From assembly GCF_012524205.1 (NCBI RefSeq), contig NZ_JABACI010000003.1:62001-126000 (forward strand): 64,000 bases of DNA, given 5' to 3'. Source of the stretch: Microbacterium salsuginis. Lineage in GTDB: Bacteria > Actinomycetota > Actinomycetes > Actinomycetales > Microbacteriaceae. A program made the translations under genes and the position numbers. Positions 7,094 to 15,768 of this stretch are shown in pieces (within the stretch, counting starts at the first letter, position 1; every line of letters begins with the position of its first letter). The notes under the pieces were generated by a model, which saw nothing but the letters and a program-made list of their open reading frames with translations, was not told where the DNA came from and did no database searches.

Positions 7094-8431
7094 ATGACAG
7101 ATCACCTCGCTCCCCTCGCTGCAGCGGTCGATTCCGCGCGCGAACTCTGGGGCGAGCGGGCGATCGAGTCATTGGCGCCGGGAGCCGTGATGAAGCTCAT
7201 GGAGGGGCTGGCCGAGGCACAACGGCTTCTTGATGCGGGCAGGGCGCGTGTCGCGGCCGAGATCGCCCGGCAGTCACGACCCGAGCTCGGTCCCGCCGGG
7301 CTGGCGAAGACGCAGGGTTTCCGCAATCCCACGGCGCTCATCGCATCAGTGACGGGCACAGGGGCGGGCGACGCATCCCGGCTCGTGAAAGTCGGCGAGG
7401 CCACCGCCCCGCGCATGACGCTGTCGGGTGAGCAGAAACCGGCGCGGCATCCGTTCGTCGCCGAGGCCCTGGCGGCGGGGCGCATCGGCTCCCCCGCCGC
7501 GAGCGCGATCATCACGATGCTCGACCGGGTCGCGCTGCGTGCGACACCCGAGGCTGTCGCCGACGCCGAACGCACCCTCGTCGAGAAGGCGCCGGGTCTC
7601 GCCGCCGACCAGTTCGCGAAGCTCGTCACCCGCGCCGAGGCCTTCCTCGACCCCGCCGGCGTCGCACGCCGCGAAGACGAGCTGCGCGCCGACCGCTCCA
7701 CGCACATGTACGAAGACCGCAACGGCATGCTCGTCGTCAACAGCAAGTTCGACCCCGAGCACGGCGCCCCCGTCAAGGCCTACATCGAGGCGTACGTCAC
7801 CGCCCAGCTCGCCGCGCAGCGGGATGAGACGGCACCGGATGCTGTGCGCCCGACCATCCCGCAGATGCAGGCCGACGCGCTCGCCCACCTGGCTACGCAT
7901 GCGCTCGGCTGCGCCAGCAAGGACCTCCCTGTCCAGGGGGCGACCGTGGTGGTGCGCATCGACCACGCCGACCTCGTGAACGAGACCGGATACGCCACCA
8001 TCGACGGGCTCACCCAGCCGGTCTCGGTCGCCACCGCACGGCGCATGGCGGGTGGTGGGGCAATCATCTCCTGCGTACTCGGTGCGGACAGCGAGGTCCT
8101 CGACTGGGGACGCCGCAAGCGCCTCTACACAGAGCCGCAGAAACTCGTACTCGTCGAACGCGACGGCGGCTGCGCGATGTGCGGAGCCCCACCGTCCCAT
8201 ACCAAGGCCCACCACCTCAGATGGTGGGCCAGGGATGCCGGACCCACCGACATCGCCAACGGGGTACTGCTCTGCGAGTCCTGCCATCACCGGATCCACG
8301 ACAACGGCTGGGACATCCGCATCGAAGGCATCGGAACCCGCGCGAAGGTCTGGTTCATCCCGCCCGCCCACGTCGACGCCGCCCGTACCCCACGCCTCGG
8401 CGGCCGCGCCCGCTTCGACTACGCCGCCTGA
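7094..8431 (+). CDS. DUF222 domain-containing HNH endonuclease
   Basis: 445 residues. The N-terminal two thirds resemble DUF222, a helical domain common in actinobacterial families repeated many times per genome. The C-terminal HNH zinc-finger nuclease domain shows CAMCGAPP, AHHLRWW and LLCESCHHRIHD, that is, Cys pairs flanking the His-His catalytic core. Such proteins cut DNA in vitro in related families, but their cellular role is unclear; they are often mobile and multi-copy. The 3' end is followed by a strong family A palindrome shared with the convergent GIY-YIG gene. The start is set by the TATATT box. Confidence 0.92.
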   Translation: MTDHLAPLAAAVDSARELWGERAIESLAPGAVMKLMEGLAEAQRLLDAGRARVAAEIARQSRPELGPAGLAKTQGFRNPTALIASVTGTGAGDASRLVKVGEATAPRMTLSGEQKPARHPFVAEALAAGRIGSPAASAIITMLDRVALRATPEAVADAERTLVEKAPGLAADQFAKLVTRAEAFLDPAGVARREDELRADRSTHMYEDRNGMLVVNSKFDPEHGAPVKAYIEAYVTAQLAAQRDETAPDAVRPTIPQMQADALAHLATHALGCASKDLPVQGATVVVRIDHADLVNETGYATIDGLTQPVSVATARRMAGGGAIISCVLGADSEVLDWGRRKRLYTEPQKLVLVERDGGCAMCGAPPSHTKAHHLRWWARDAGPTDIANGVLLCESCHHRIHDNGWDIRIEGIGTRAKVWFIPPAHVDAARTPRLGGRARFDYAA

Positions 8432-8437
8432 CGCCCC

Positions 8438-8580
8438 CGCTCGTTGAGCGAGCGAAGCGAGACGAAACGCCCAACCCCCGCTCGTTGAGCGAGCGAAGCG
8501 AGACGAAACGCCCCGAACCACCGTCGACCGCGCTCGGGGCGTTTCGTCTCGTCGCTGCGCTCCTCGCTCAACGACCGGGG
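8438..8580. repeat. family A inverted repeat forming a large hairpin between convergent genes
   Basis: Two left-arm copies (8438-8470 and 8479-8516, containing GAGCGAAGCGAGACGAAACG) face a right arm (8534-8580, GGGGCGTTTCGTCTCGTCGC). The second left arm and the right arm can pair over roughly 35 bases. It probably works as a bidirectional terminator for the HNH and GIY-YIG genes. Confidence 0.8.
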
Positions 8581-8584
8581 GCAG

Positions 8585-8884
8585 TCAGTCTCCTGCTCGA
8601 CGCCGCACGCGTTCGGCTTTGCTCCAGCCGCTCACAGCCTCTAGGCCTCCGGCGATGAATGCCTCGCGCTTGTCGTGGCTCCATCCTTGGATGCGCTTCT
8701 CCCAGCGGAAGGCCTCGTCGATGCGCTCGTACTCACCGCTCCACGCAAGCGTCACAGGCAACCGCCGGCGCGTATAAGCCGAGCCGAAGCCCGCGTTGTG
8801 CTGGTCGACCCGCAAAGCCAGATCGCGCGTGCTTCCGACGTAGAACGTTCCGTCGGCGCACCGCAGTATGTACACGTATCCCAT
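8585..8884 (-). CDS. GIY-YIG nuclease-family protein (YhbQ/SLX1-like)
   Basis: 99 residues comprising just one GIY-YIG domain. It starts GYVYILRCADGTFYVGSTRD, giving the GYVY...YVG signature; R and H of the second motif follow (LRVDQHNAG), and the catalytic glutamate lies in AFRWEKRIQGW. The family cleaves branched or damaged DNA in some members; the bacterial small forms are poorly characterised. The chosen ATG at 8884 starts the domain immediately; the longer open frame upstream reads through family A repeats and is not credible. The gene converges on the HNH gene. Confidence 0.87.
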   Translation of the reverse strand: MGYVYILRCADGTFYVGSTRDLALRVDQHNAGFGSAYTRRRLPVTLAWSGEYERIDEAFRWEKRIQGWSHDKREAFIAGGLEAVSGWSKAERVRRRAGD

Positions 8885-8978
8885 GCTGTGAAGCGTGCCG
8901 CGCGACGACCGACGTGATCGCATGCCCGCAGAATCTGTGCAGTGCCACGCCCACCCTCGCCGCTGGGGAGGAACCCCG

Positions 8979-9303
8979 CCCGTTGAGCGAACGCCCACCC
9001 CCGCTCGTTGATGGAGCGAATCGAGACGAAACGCCAACCCCCGCTCGTTGAGCGAGCGAAGCGAGACGAAACGCCCCGAACCATCGTCGACACCGCGCTC
9101 GGGGCGTTTCGTCTCGTCGCTGCGCTCCTCGCTCAACGAACGACACCGCCCACCCCCAATGCGTTCCTCTCGTCCTCAACGAACGACACCGCCCCACACC
9201 CAAGACGTTTTGTCCCGTCGCTGCGCTCCTCGCTCAACGAATGACACCGCCCCACACCCAAGACGTTTCGTCTCGTCGCGGCGCTCCTCGCTCAACGAAC
9301 GGC
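8979..9303. repeat. family A repeat array with 58-base tandem period
   Basis: This fills the 461-base gap between the GIY-YIG and VanZ genes (8885-9345); nothing else was seen there. A left-arm pair (about 8979-9077) faces a right arm at 9098-9140, giving a hairpin like that at 8479-8580. From 9178 a right-arm unit with the linker GACACCGCCCCACACCCAAG is repeated at a 58-base interval (AACGA at 9178, 9236 and 9294). Confidence 0.8.
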
Positions 9304-9345
9304 ACCGCTCGCACCGATACCCGCGCTCGGGGCGCGACACCGCGC

Positions 9346-9759
9346 TCAGGGGACGGGACGTTGCCGGGGGCGACGGGCCAGCAGCACGATGCCCAGACCC
9401 ACGGCGGCACCACAGAGGTTCGCGAGGATGTCGCGCAGGCTCGGCGTGCGCTCCGGCAGAAGCACGGCCTGGGCCAGCTCGATCGCGACCGTCGCCACCA
9501 GGGTGATCCCGAGCACCAGGGGCGCGCGTCGCGGCAGCACCAGCGCCAGCAGCGCACCCAGCGGCACGAAGAGCACCACGTTCGCGGCCGTCTCGATCAG
9601 GTCGTACGTCAGGAACGGCACCGCCCGCGCGATCTCCGCGAGCAGACCCGCCGCCGCACGATCGACAGGCACCGGCCAGAACGCGATCAGCGCAAGAGCC
9701 ACCACATAGAGCGCGAGCCACAGTCGCGCATCGCGCCACACCCGGGCTCCGGCATCCAT
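9346..9759 (-). CDS. VanZ-like membrane protein
   Basis: 137 residues with four predicted membrane helices (about residues 10-27, 48-68, 75-96 and 106-125). The arrangement, the NVVLFVPLGALLAL segment and the polar SLRDILANLCGAAVG segment match the VanZ-like family. VanZ itself confers low teicoplanin resistance, but most chromosomal members have no assigned role. The start at 9759 follows GGGAG nine bases upstream; the longer frame adds a poorly conserved Arg/Gly-rich extension. It is followed by the repeat array and preceded on the same strand by the EEP-fold gene, which ends 73 bases upstream. Confidence 0.8.
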   Translation of the reverse strand: MDAGARVWRDARLWLALYVVALALIAFWPVPVDRAAAGLLAEIARAVPFLTYDLIETAANVVLFVPLGALLALVLPRRAPLVLGITLVATVAIELAQAVLLPERTPSLRDILANLCGAAVGLGIVLLARRPRQRPVP

Positions 9760-9832
9760 CGGGTCATCTCCCTCATCGGGCGCCGCCCCGATGCCGCGCG
9801 TGACGCCACGATACCCCGCAACGCCACACGGA

Positions 9833-10543
9833 TCACGCCACGCCGGTCTGCGCCTCCACGATGCGACGAACACCCGCGAGCGGCCGTGCCGTCACGAGGA
9901 TCGGCAGATGATCGCTCAGCCCCTGCGGCAGCGTCCGCACCCGATCGATCTCGAAGCCGATCGACGTTGCGAAGTCGTAGTGCCCGCGAAAGAACCGGTA
10001 CCGCGTGTACGTGCGCGAATCGCTGAGGTTCAGCTCGTACCCCTGCTCGCGCACGTGCTGGCTCAGATGCTCCTTGAACACCGGATAGTTGTAGTCGCCG
10101 ACCATGAGCGACGGCAGTCCCTCGCCCAGCTGCTGCAGCTCGGTGAGCGCCGTGCGGATCTGATGCCGGCGCAGCGAGTTCAGCGCGGTCAGCGGCGCCG
10201 CATGGAACGAGGCCACGATGATGTCGAGATTCTCGTCGATGTCATGCAGCCGGACGCCCAGCATCCGCTCCTCCGCCGGCTTCAGCACGCGATCGTGCAG
10301 CGACTTCTTCAGCGCCAGCGCCCGCACATCGACCGCGCGATACGTGTTCTCGCGGTAGTACACGGCCAGTCCCAGCCGGTTGCGCTGCGTGGACTCGGCC
10401 AGCCGCAGACCCGAGATCTCTTCGGGCAGATCGGAGGTGTCGGCCTCTTGCAGGCAGAGCACGTCGGCTCCGTGACGCTCGACCAGATGGACGAGCTCGC
10501 CCACGGCGCGATGCTTGCGCAGGTTGTACGAGATGACCTTCAT
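9833..10543 (-). CDS. endonuclease/exonuclease/phosphatase-family protein
   Basis: 236 residues with the signatures of the EEP fold: ISYNLRKH at the N-terminus, LCLQEAD with the metal-binding Glu near residue 34, ASFHAAP with the catalytic His, VGDYNYP with the Asp-x-Asn pair, and LSDHLPI with the final Asp-His. All catalytic positions are retained, so it is probably an active metal-dependent phosphodiesterase or nuclease. The substrate is unknown. Start ATG 10543 places ISYNLR at the beginning; no stronger upstream start was found. No secretion signal is seen. It is divergent from the response regulator gene. Confidence 0.87.
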   Translation of the reverse strand: MKVISYNLRKHRAVGELVHLVERHGADVLCLQEADTSDLPEEISGLRLAESTQRNRLGLAVYYRENTYRAVDVRALALKKSLHDRVLKPAEERMLGVRLHDIDENLDIIVASFHAAPLTALNSLRRHQIRTALTELQQLGEGLPSLMVGDYNYPVFKEHLSQHVREQGYELNLSDSRTYTRYRFFRGHYDFATSIGFEIDRVRTLPQGLSDHLPILVTARPLAGVRRIVEAQTGVA

Positions 10544-10749
10544 GTCGGCCACCAGCCTAGGCCGGGCCGGTGTCGAACGGGTGACCGGCCCATGGATACG
10601 GCGGGGTCTCACAGTAACCTCATGCACCATCGCGCCCCATTCAACGAGGGACGGTTGTGTACCATCGGGGTACTTGTCGCATGCGTCGGGGGCCGCTGCT
10701 GGGGGGCTGGGGCCCGGGGCAGGAGATCGCTCGAGAGGACCCACCGCGT

Positions 10750-11721
10750 ATGACCTCCCCCACCGGTGACCCCCAGACCGCCGTCATCATCGAGGATGAC
10801 CCCGAGATCCGCCAGATCCTGGCAGAGGTGCTCGAATCGGTGGGGTTCTCCACGGTGTCGGTCGGCAACGGCATCGACGGCGTGCAGGCCGTGCTCACCT
10901 ACAAGCCGCTGCTCACGACCCTCGACGTGAACATGCCGGGGATCGACGGCTTCGAGGCGGCCAAGCGCATCCGGGCCCAGTCCGACACGTACATCATCAT
11001 GCTGACCGGCCTCACCGAAGAGGCCGACGTCGTCGCGGGCCTCGGCGCCGGCGCCGACGACTACCTGCTCAAGCCCTTCCGTCCGCGCGAACTGCGCGCC
11101 CGCATCGACGCCGCGATGCGCCGAGCGCGTCCCGGCGCCGCCACGGCATCGACGACCGCCCCGCCACAGGGCGACGTCGGCCCCTCCATCCCGGACGCGG
11201 GACAGGCGACCACTCGGGTCTCCGGTTCGGCGCCCGGCGCACCCGCACCCGACGCACACGTCGCGGGCGAGGCATCCGGTCCCGCGCTCGACCGCTCCAC
11301 GGCCGAGACCCCCACGGCCGGCGCGACCGCAGCGACAGGGGCTGCAGCATCCGTCACCGGTCACGCCGGCACGAACGACGGCGACGCGGGCGAATGGCTC
11401 GAGCACCGCGGCCTGCGACTGCACCCCGAGAACCGTATCGTGACGATGAACGGCGACGAGCTCGACCTCACGCGAACCGAGTTCGACCTGCTCGCGACGC
11501 TGCTGGAGTCCAAGCGGCGCGTGCGCAGCAAGGCCGACCTGACGCTGGCGCTGCGCGGCGAATCCTACGTCACCAGCTACTACGTGGGGGATGCCGACAA
11601 GCGAGCCGTCGAGGCGCACATGACGAATCTGCGCCGCAAGCTGGGCGAGAGCGCCGCCCACCCGGTGTACATCGAGACGGTGCGAGGCGTCGGCTACCGC
11701 CTCACCTCCGAGACGGCCTGA
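10750..11721 (+). CDS. OmpR/PhoB-family response regulator with long Ala/Pro/Thr-rich linker
   Basis: 323 residues from ATG 10750. The receiver domain (about 10-128) has the acidic pocket EDD at 15-17, phosphoacceptor D59 in TLDVNMPG, the Thr/Ser switch and K108. A linker of about 95 residues, rich in Ala, Pro, Gly and Thr, follows. The C-terminal winged-helix DNA-binding domain (about 228-323) includes LDLTRTEFDLLATLL and VRGVGYRL. The linker is much longer than in typical PhoB relatives and may be disordered. The probable partner is the membrane histidine kinase at 12041, although a terminator separates them. Target genes are unknown. An in-frame start at 10657 is possible but lies in a low-quality extension. 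Confidence 0.92.
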   Translation: MTSPTGDPQTAVIIEDDPEIRQILAEVLESVGFSTVSVGNGIDGVQAVLTYKPLLTTLDVNMPGIDGFEAAKRIRAQSDTYIIMLTGLTEEADVVAGLGAGADDYLLKPFRPRELRARIDAAMRRARPGAATASTTAPPQGDVGPSIPDAGQATTRVSGSAPGAPAPDAHVAGEASGPALDRSTAETPTAGATAATGAAASVTGHAGTNDGDAGEWLEHRGLRLHPENRIVTMNGDELDLTRTEFDLLATLLESKRRVRSKADLTLALRGESYVTSYYVGDADKRAVEAHMTNLRRKLGESAAHPVYIETVRGVGYRLTSETA

Positions 11722-11780
11722 GCCCCGCGGCCACGCACGAGCAGCGGCCACGCACGACCTGTCAGCGACAGGAAGCCGGA

Positions 11781-11819
11781 AGAGGAGGCATCCGTTCTCA
11801 GAAGACGGATGCCTCCTCT
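11781..11819 (+). terminator. strong terminator hairpin after the response regulator
   Basis: A perfect 15-base stem (AGAGGAGGCATCCGT / ACGGATGCCTCCTCT) with a 9-base loop, followed by TTTCT. It contains the GGATGCC stem common in this genome. Confidence 0.85.
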
Positions 11820-11864
11820 TTCTCCCCCGGCGCCGCGCTCCCCAGCTGGCGGCGCTCCCCGGTA

Positions 11865-11922
11865 TCTGATGCGGTTCGGGTTCGCATCAGACGCTGGACG
11901 CGGGTTTTCGACCCGAGTCCAG
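11865..11922. other. two further hairpins in the 11722-12040 intergenic region
   Basis: TCTGATGCG/CGCATCAGA (11865-11891, 9-base loop) and CTGGAC-g-CGGGT/ACCCG-a-GTCCAG (11894-11922). Together with the terminator they fill the 318-base gap before the kinase gene; no open reading frame of note was seen there. Confidence 0.7.
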
Positions 11923-12028
11923 TGTCATCGACCAAGCGCAACGCCCTGTTGTGGCATCCGCCGCTCCAGCGCAAGGTTCGCGCAAGAGACCCGCAAGGCG
12001 CAGGGCAAGCGCTCGCCCTCGCCGCCCA

Positions 12029-12034
12029 TAGAAT
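12029..12034 (+). promoter_or_regulatory. -10 element TAGAAT, probable leaderless start of the kinase gene
   Basis: TAGAAT lies 6 bases upstream of ATG 12041. No Shine-Dalgarno sequence is present. Confidence 0.5.
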
Positions 12035-12040
12035 CGCCAC

Positions 12041-13693
12041 ATGGCGACCGGGGGGCTGGCGAAGGCGACGTTCGCCGTGCGCGCGCCTGATCCGCGCACC
12101 CGCTCGGTGTGGCTGACGCAGCTGGTGCTGGCCGCGAGCGTCGTGATCATCAACCTGCTCGTGCTGATTCTGCAGCCGGCGGTGTTCGTTCGCTGGAACT
12201 ACGGGGTCGGTGTCGCCCTCGTGCTGGTCATCACTCTCGCCGCGCTCGCCATCCCGTGGAGCCGGCTTCCTGCGATCTGGGTGCTCGCGGTGCCGTTCGC
12301 CGACGCGATCGCGATCGCACTGATGGCCGCGACCACGGACCTGCGGTTCGGATACCTCTGGGTCTTCCCCGTCATGTGGGTCGGCATGCACTTCGGCGTG
12401 ATCGCCCTCGCGGCGCTGCTCGCCACGGTCGGCGTGGCGCTTCTCGTCGAGACCGTGATGGACCCGGGCGCCGAATCCGCCTTGCGCGTCATCATCGTGC
12501 TGCTCTCACTCACCTTCATCGGCATCACGTCCCACCTGGCCCTGCGTCGCACACGGTCGCTGCGACGGCTCCTGGGCCGCCAGGCCAAGCGGCTGACCGT
12601 CACGGCGCAGCGCCGCTCCGGCCAGGAGCGTCGCACCGCCGAGATCCTCAACGGCATCGACACCGGCATCGCCCGCCTCGGCGACGACGGCCGCGTCCTC
12701 GCCGTGAACGACGCCTACTCCCGCCTGTACGGACTCGACCCGCGTGACCCGCTCCTTCCGGCGCGATCCGTGGAGTACACGGGAATGCGCGGGATGCCGG
12801 TGCCCCTGGCCGAGAGACCCTTCACACGCGCACAGCGCGGTGAGACCTTCACCGACGCCTCGGTGTGGCTGTTCACCCCCGAGGGCGAGTGGCGCACCCT
12901 GTCGATCACGGCGAAGCGGCTGGGGACCGACGGCGAGGAGGGCTCCGGCATCCTGCTCGTCGTGCACGACGTGACGGCCATCACCTACGCGCAACGGGAA
13001 CGCGAGCGCCTGACGGCGGTGGCGTCTCACGAGCTCAAGCACCCGCTCACGGTGATGATCGGCAACGCCGAGCTCGCGCTCGAGGTCGACGACCTCACGC
13101 CGCGTACGCGCGGACGTTTCGAGGCGATCCTGCACGCGAGCGAGCGGATGCTGGAGATGACCAACAGCATGCTCTCGGCGTCACGCAAAGACCTGAGCGG
13201 GCGTGATGACTTCGACGACATCGATCTGCGGTCGATCGTGCTCGACTCCGTCGCGTCATTCCGCCCGACCGCGCGAGCGAACGACGTCGAGCTCGAGGTC
13301 GACGCATCCGAGCCGCTGCCCGTGACCGCCGACGGCTTCCGCCTGCGGCAGGTGATCGACAACATCGTCAGCAACGCGATCAAATACACGCCGCCGGCCG
13401 GCCGCGTGCGCATCGTCGGGCACGCGGACGGAGACACGATGACGATCACGGTCGCCGACACCGGGATCGGCATCCCCTCCGCCGACCTGCCCCACGTGAT
13501 GACGCCGTACTTCCGCAGCACGCAAGCGCGCGAGACCGCCACCGGCACCGGCCTCGGCCTCGGGATCACGCGCGAGATCGTCACGGCGCACGGTGGCACC
13601 CTGACCATCGAAAGCGAAGAGGGCGCCGGCACCACGGTGACCGTGTCCCTCCCCCGCGGTGCCCACACGGCGCCGGCAGAGAGACCCGTATGA
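12041..13693 (+). CDS. membrane sensor histidine kinase with PAS domain
   Basis: 550 residues. About six membrane helices occupy residues 22-165, followed by a basic coiled segment, then a PAS-like domain (about 200-315, LNGIDTGIARLGDDG). The HisKA box is ASHELKHPL with H330 as phosphoacceptor, and the HATPase domain has the N box NIVSNAIKYTP, G1 DTGIGI, F box YFRS and G2 TGLGLGI. All catalytic motifs are intact. The signal is unknown. Its stop overlaps the start of the following membrane protein by four bases (ATGA), so the two are coupled. The response regulator at 10750 is the likely partner. Note H-E-L-K in place of the common H-E-L-R. Confidence 0.93.
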   Translation: MATGGLAKATFAVRAPDPRTRSVWLTQLVLAASVVIINLLVLILQPAVFVRWNYGVGVALVLVITLAALAIPWSRLPAIWVLAVPFADAIAIALMAATTDLRFGYLWVFPVMWVGMHFGVIALAALLATVGVALLVETVMDPGAESALRVIIVLLSLTFIGITSHLALRRTRSLRRLLGRQAKRLTVTAQRRSGQERRTAEILNGIDTGIARLGDDGRVLAVNDAYSRLYGLDPRDPLLPARSVEYTGMRGMPVPLAERPFTRAQRGETFTDASVWLFTPEGEWRTLSITAKRLGTDGEEGSGILLVVHDVTAITYAQRERERLTAVASHELKHPLTVMIGNAELALEVDDLTPRTRGRFEAILHASERMLEMTNSMLSASRKDLSGRDDFDDIDLRSIVLDSVASFRPTARANDVELEVDASEPLPVTADGFRLRQVIDNIVSNAIKYTPPAGRVRIVGHADGDTMTITVADTGIGIPSADLPHVMTPYFRSTQARETATGTGLGLGITREIVTAHGGTLTIESEEGAGTTVTVSLPRGAHTAPAERPV

Positions 13694-14868
13694 CCGACAT
13701 CCTCGCCGGAGCCGGCCTCGAACTGGGCATCGCCCAGGCGGCGATCACGACGCTCGCCACGATCCTGACCATCGGGATCGCCTTCCTCGTGAGGCCGAGC
13801 ACGGCCACACTGTACTGGGCGTTCGCGTTCGTGCTCGCCATGGCCGCGACGTACGGCGTCGTGATGGGAGACCTCAGCGACAACGAGACACTGCGCCGCG
13901 CGTCGCTCGGCGCTCTGCTGGGTGCACCGGCGCTGCTGTGGTCGGGCTTCCGCGCGCAGTGGGGCCTGCGCCCGCATGTGTGGACCGGACCGGCCCTGGC
14001 GGTGGCATCCGCTCTCGCGCTCGCCCTCGCTCCCGACCCGGCATGGTTCGTGTGGGGCTATCGCACCGCCTTCCTCGCGGCATCCGTCTTCGCGGGTCTG
14101 TTCCTCGTGGACTGGGCACGGGCTCCTGCGCGCCGCGGCGACCGGCTCGTGCTGCCGCTCGCGATCGCCTCGGCCGCGTTCGTGGTGGTCGGGCTCGCAT
14201 CGTTCGTCGCCGGGTTCTTCTTCCCGCCGTCGGACGGCGACGACTTCGTGCTGCAGCGCGTGATCTCGTCGGTCGGGATGCTGGCGTACGTCGCCTGTGC
14301 ACTGGTCGCCGTCGTCGGGCTGCCGACGCGCGACGCCTCGTTCTCTCCCCCGGGCGGCGGCACGTCGACCGAGTGGCAGCGGTTCGAGCGGACGGCGTCG
14401 GAGCGCCTGCTGCGCGCGCAGCAGACCGCCGAGGCGTGGTCGGTGGTGTACCTGCGGCTCGACGACGCCGTCGACATCCGCCAGACCGCCGGTGCGAGCG
14501 CCTTCGGCCGGCTCTCGACGCGGTTCGAGGAGGAGGTGCGCGCGATATTCCCCGCCGAGTCCGACATCGCCTCACCGTCACCCGGCTCGGTCGTGGCGCT
14601 GGTGCCCAGACCGGATGCCACGGTGCGTGAAAGCCTGCGTGCCGCTCTCGAGCGCGTGCCGCAGCTGGATGCCGAGGGCAGTCTGCCGATCCGCCCCACC
14701 GCGAGCGCCGGCTGGGCGCCGGCATCCATCCTCGGCTACGACCTCGACGCCCTCGTCTACACCGCCCGCGAGGGCGCCGCGCTCGCCAGCGAGAAGGGCG
14801 GCGATCGCTGGGAGCGCGTGGGCGCGACGGTGGTCGACCGGCTGATCAATCGGTCCGAGCACCTGTGA
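13690..14868 (+). CDS. membrane protein with degenerate GGDEF-like domain
   Basis: 392 residues. About seven membrane helices (residues 10-225) precede a soluble domain of about 150 residues. The C-terminal part, with ASAGWAPASILGYDLDALVY and EGAALASEKGGDRW, resembles the end of diguanylate cyclase (GGDEF) domains, where the SxGxA strand and the alanine-rich helix before GRN sit. The signature GG(D/E)EF is absent; the corresponding region reads SPSPGSVVALV. Cyclase activity is therefore unlikely, and it may be a nucleotide sensor or structural partner. Translation is coupled to the kinase by ATGA overlap. The domain call rests on pattern, not search. Confidence 0.72.
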   Translation: MTDILAGAGLELGIAQAAITTLATILTIGIAFLVRPSTATLYWAFAFVLAMAATYGVVMGDLSDNETLRRASLGALLGAPALLWSGFRAQWGLRPHVWTGPALAVASALALALAPDPAWFVWGYRTAFLAASVFAGLFLVDWARAPARRGDRLVLPLAIASAAFVVVGLASFVAGFFFPPSDGDDFVLQRVISSVGMLAYVACALVAVVGLPTRDASFSPPGGGTSTEWQRFERTASERLLRAQQTAEAWSVVYLRLDDAVDIRQTAGASAFGRLSTRFEEEVRAIFPAESDIASPSPGSVVALVPRPDATVRESLRAALERVPQLDAEGSLPIRPTASAGWAPASILGYDLDALVYTAREGAALASEKGGDRWERVGATVVDRLINRSEHL

Positions 14869-14904
14869 GCGCTTCGGTCGCCGTCTGCGTCGCGGACAGC
14901 GGCG

Positions 14905-15762
14905 TCACTCCCGGTCGCGGCGGGCCCGCGTCTGCTCCGCGCGCTGGGCGAGAAGCTCGTCGGCGGGGTAGCCGACCTCGGTGAGCGTGAGCCCCCGCGC
15001 CGCGAGCACCTTCACGTCGGGCACGCGGTCACGCGCGTCGCGGATGTCGACGACATCCTCCGCGTCGAGCCGGCCCTCGCCCACGGCCACGCACGCGCCG
15101 ACGAGCGCCCGCACCATGCTGTGGCAGAACGCGTCGGCCTTGACGTTCGCGAACAGCACGCCGGCGGCGTCCCGGTGCCAGTCGAACTCGAGCAGCGTGC
15201 GGATCGTCGTCGCCTCTTCGCGGGGCTTGCAGTAGGCCGCGAAGTCGTGGAGTCCGACGAGGGCGCGAGCCGCAGCATCCATCGCCTCATGATCGAGGGA
15301 TGCCCGCACCGAGGTCGTGCGATGACGCTCGAGCGGGTCATAGCCGGTGACCGTGTCGGCGATGCGGTACTCGTAGCGCCGCCACACGGCTGAGAAGCGC
15401 GCGTCGAATCCCGGAGCGGCTTCGACGGAACGCGTGACCGCGACGTCGGAGTACGCGCCGACCACGCCCGTCATGCGGGCCGCGAGCGCCGTGACGCGGT
15501 CCTCTGGACCCGGCGTATGCCCCGCGCGCGGACGACGGGCGAGCAGCCGGGCGTCCTGCGCGTCATCGAGGTCGACGTGCGCGACCTGGCCGCTGGCGTG
15601 GACTCCAGCATCCGTCCGCCCCGCGACCACCAGACGCGGGTCCCCGCCGAGCACACGGCCGAGCGCGGACTCGAGGGTCTCTTGGATGGTGCGCAGCCCG
15701 GGCTGGCGGGCCCACCCGCGGAAGTGCGTGCCGTCATACGCGATGTCGAGCCGGATCCGCAC
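14905..15762 (-). CDS. truA: tRNA pseudouridine synthase A
   Basis: 285 residues of the TruA family, which converts uridines 38-40 of the tRNA anticodon stem to pseudouridine. The catalytic aspartate is D51 in AGRTDAGVHA; the N-terminal LDIAYDGTHFRGWARQ and the C-terminal FCHSMVRALVGACVAVGEG are also typical. The length is close to the family norm. GTG 15762 is the start, 6 bases after a TAGGCT box, consistent with a leaderless message. The gene converges on the kinase-associated membrane protein gene and is divergent from the acyltransferase. In many actinobacteria truA lies downstream of rplQ; here it lies on the other side of an acyltransferase gene. Confidence 0.96.
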   Translation of the reverse strand: MRIRLDIAYDGTHFRGWARQPGLRTIQETLESALGRVLGGDPRLVVAGRTDAGVHASGQVAHVDLDDAQDARLLARRPRAGHTPGPEDRVTALAARMTGVVGAYSDVAVTRSVEAAPGFDARFSAVWRRYEYRIADTVTGYDPLERHRTTSVRASLDHEAMDAAARALVGLHDFAAYCKPREEATTIRTLLEFDWHRDAAGVLFANVKADAFCHSMVRALVGACVAVGEGRLDAEDVVDIRDARDRVPDVKVLAARGLTLTEVGYPADELLAQRAEQTRARRDRE

Positions 15763-15768
15763 GCACCC

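Noticed and set aside
8585..9136. N-terminal extension of the GIY-YIG protein reading SLRSLNERG
   Set aside because: Reads through family A palindromes; the GIY-YIG domain starts right at ATG 8884.
14869..14904. Terminator between the GGDEF-like gene and truA
   Set aside because: Only a weak imperfect stem is visible in 36 bases.
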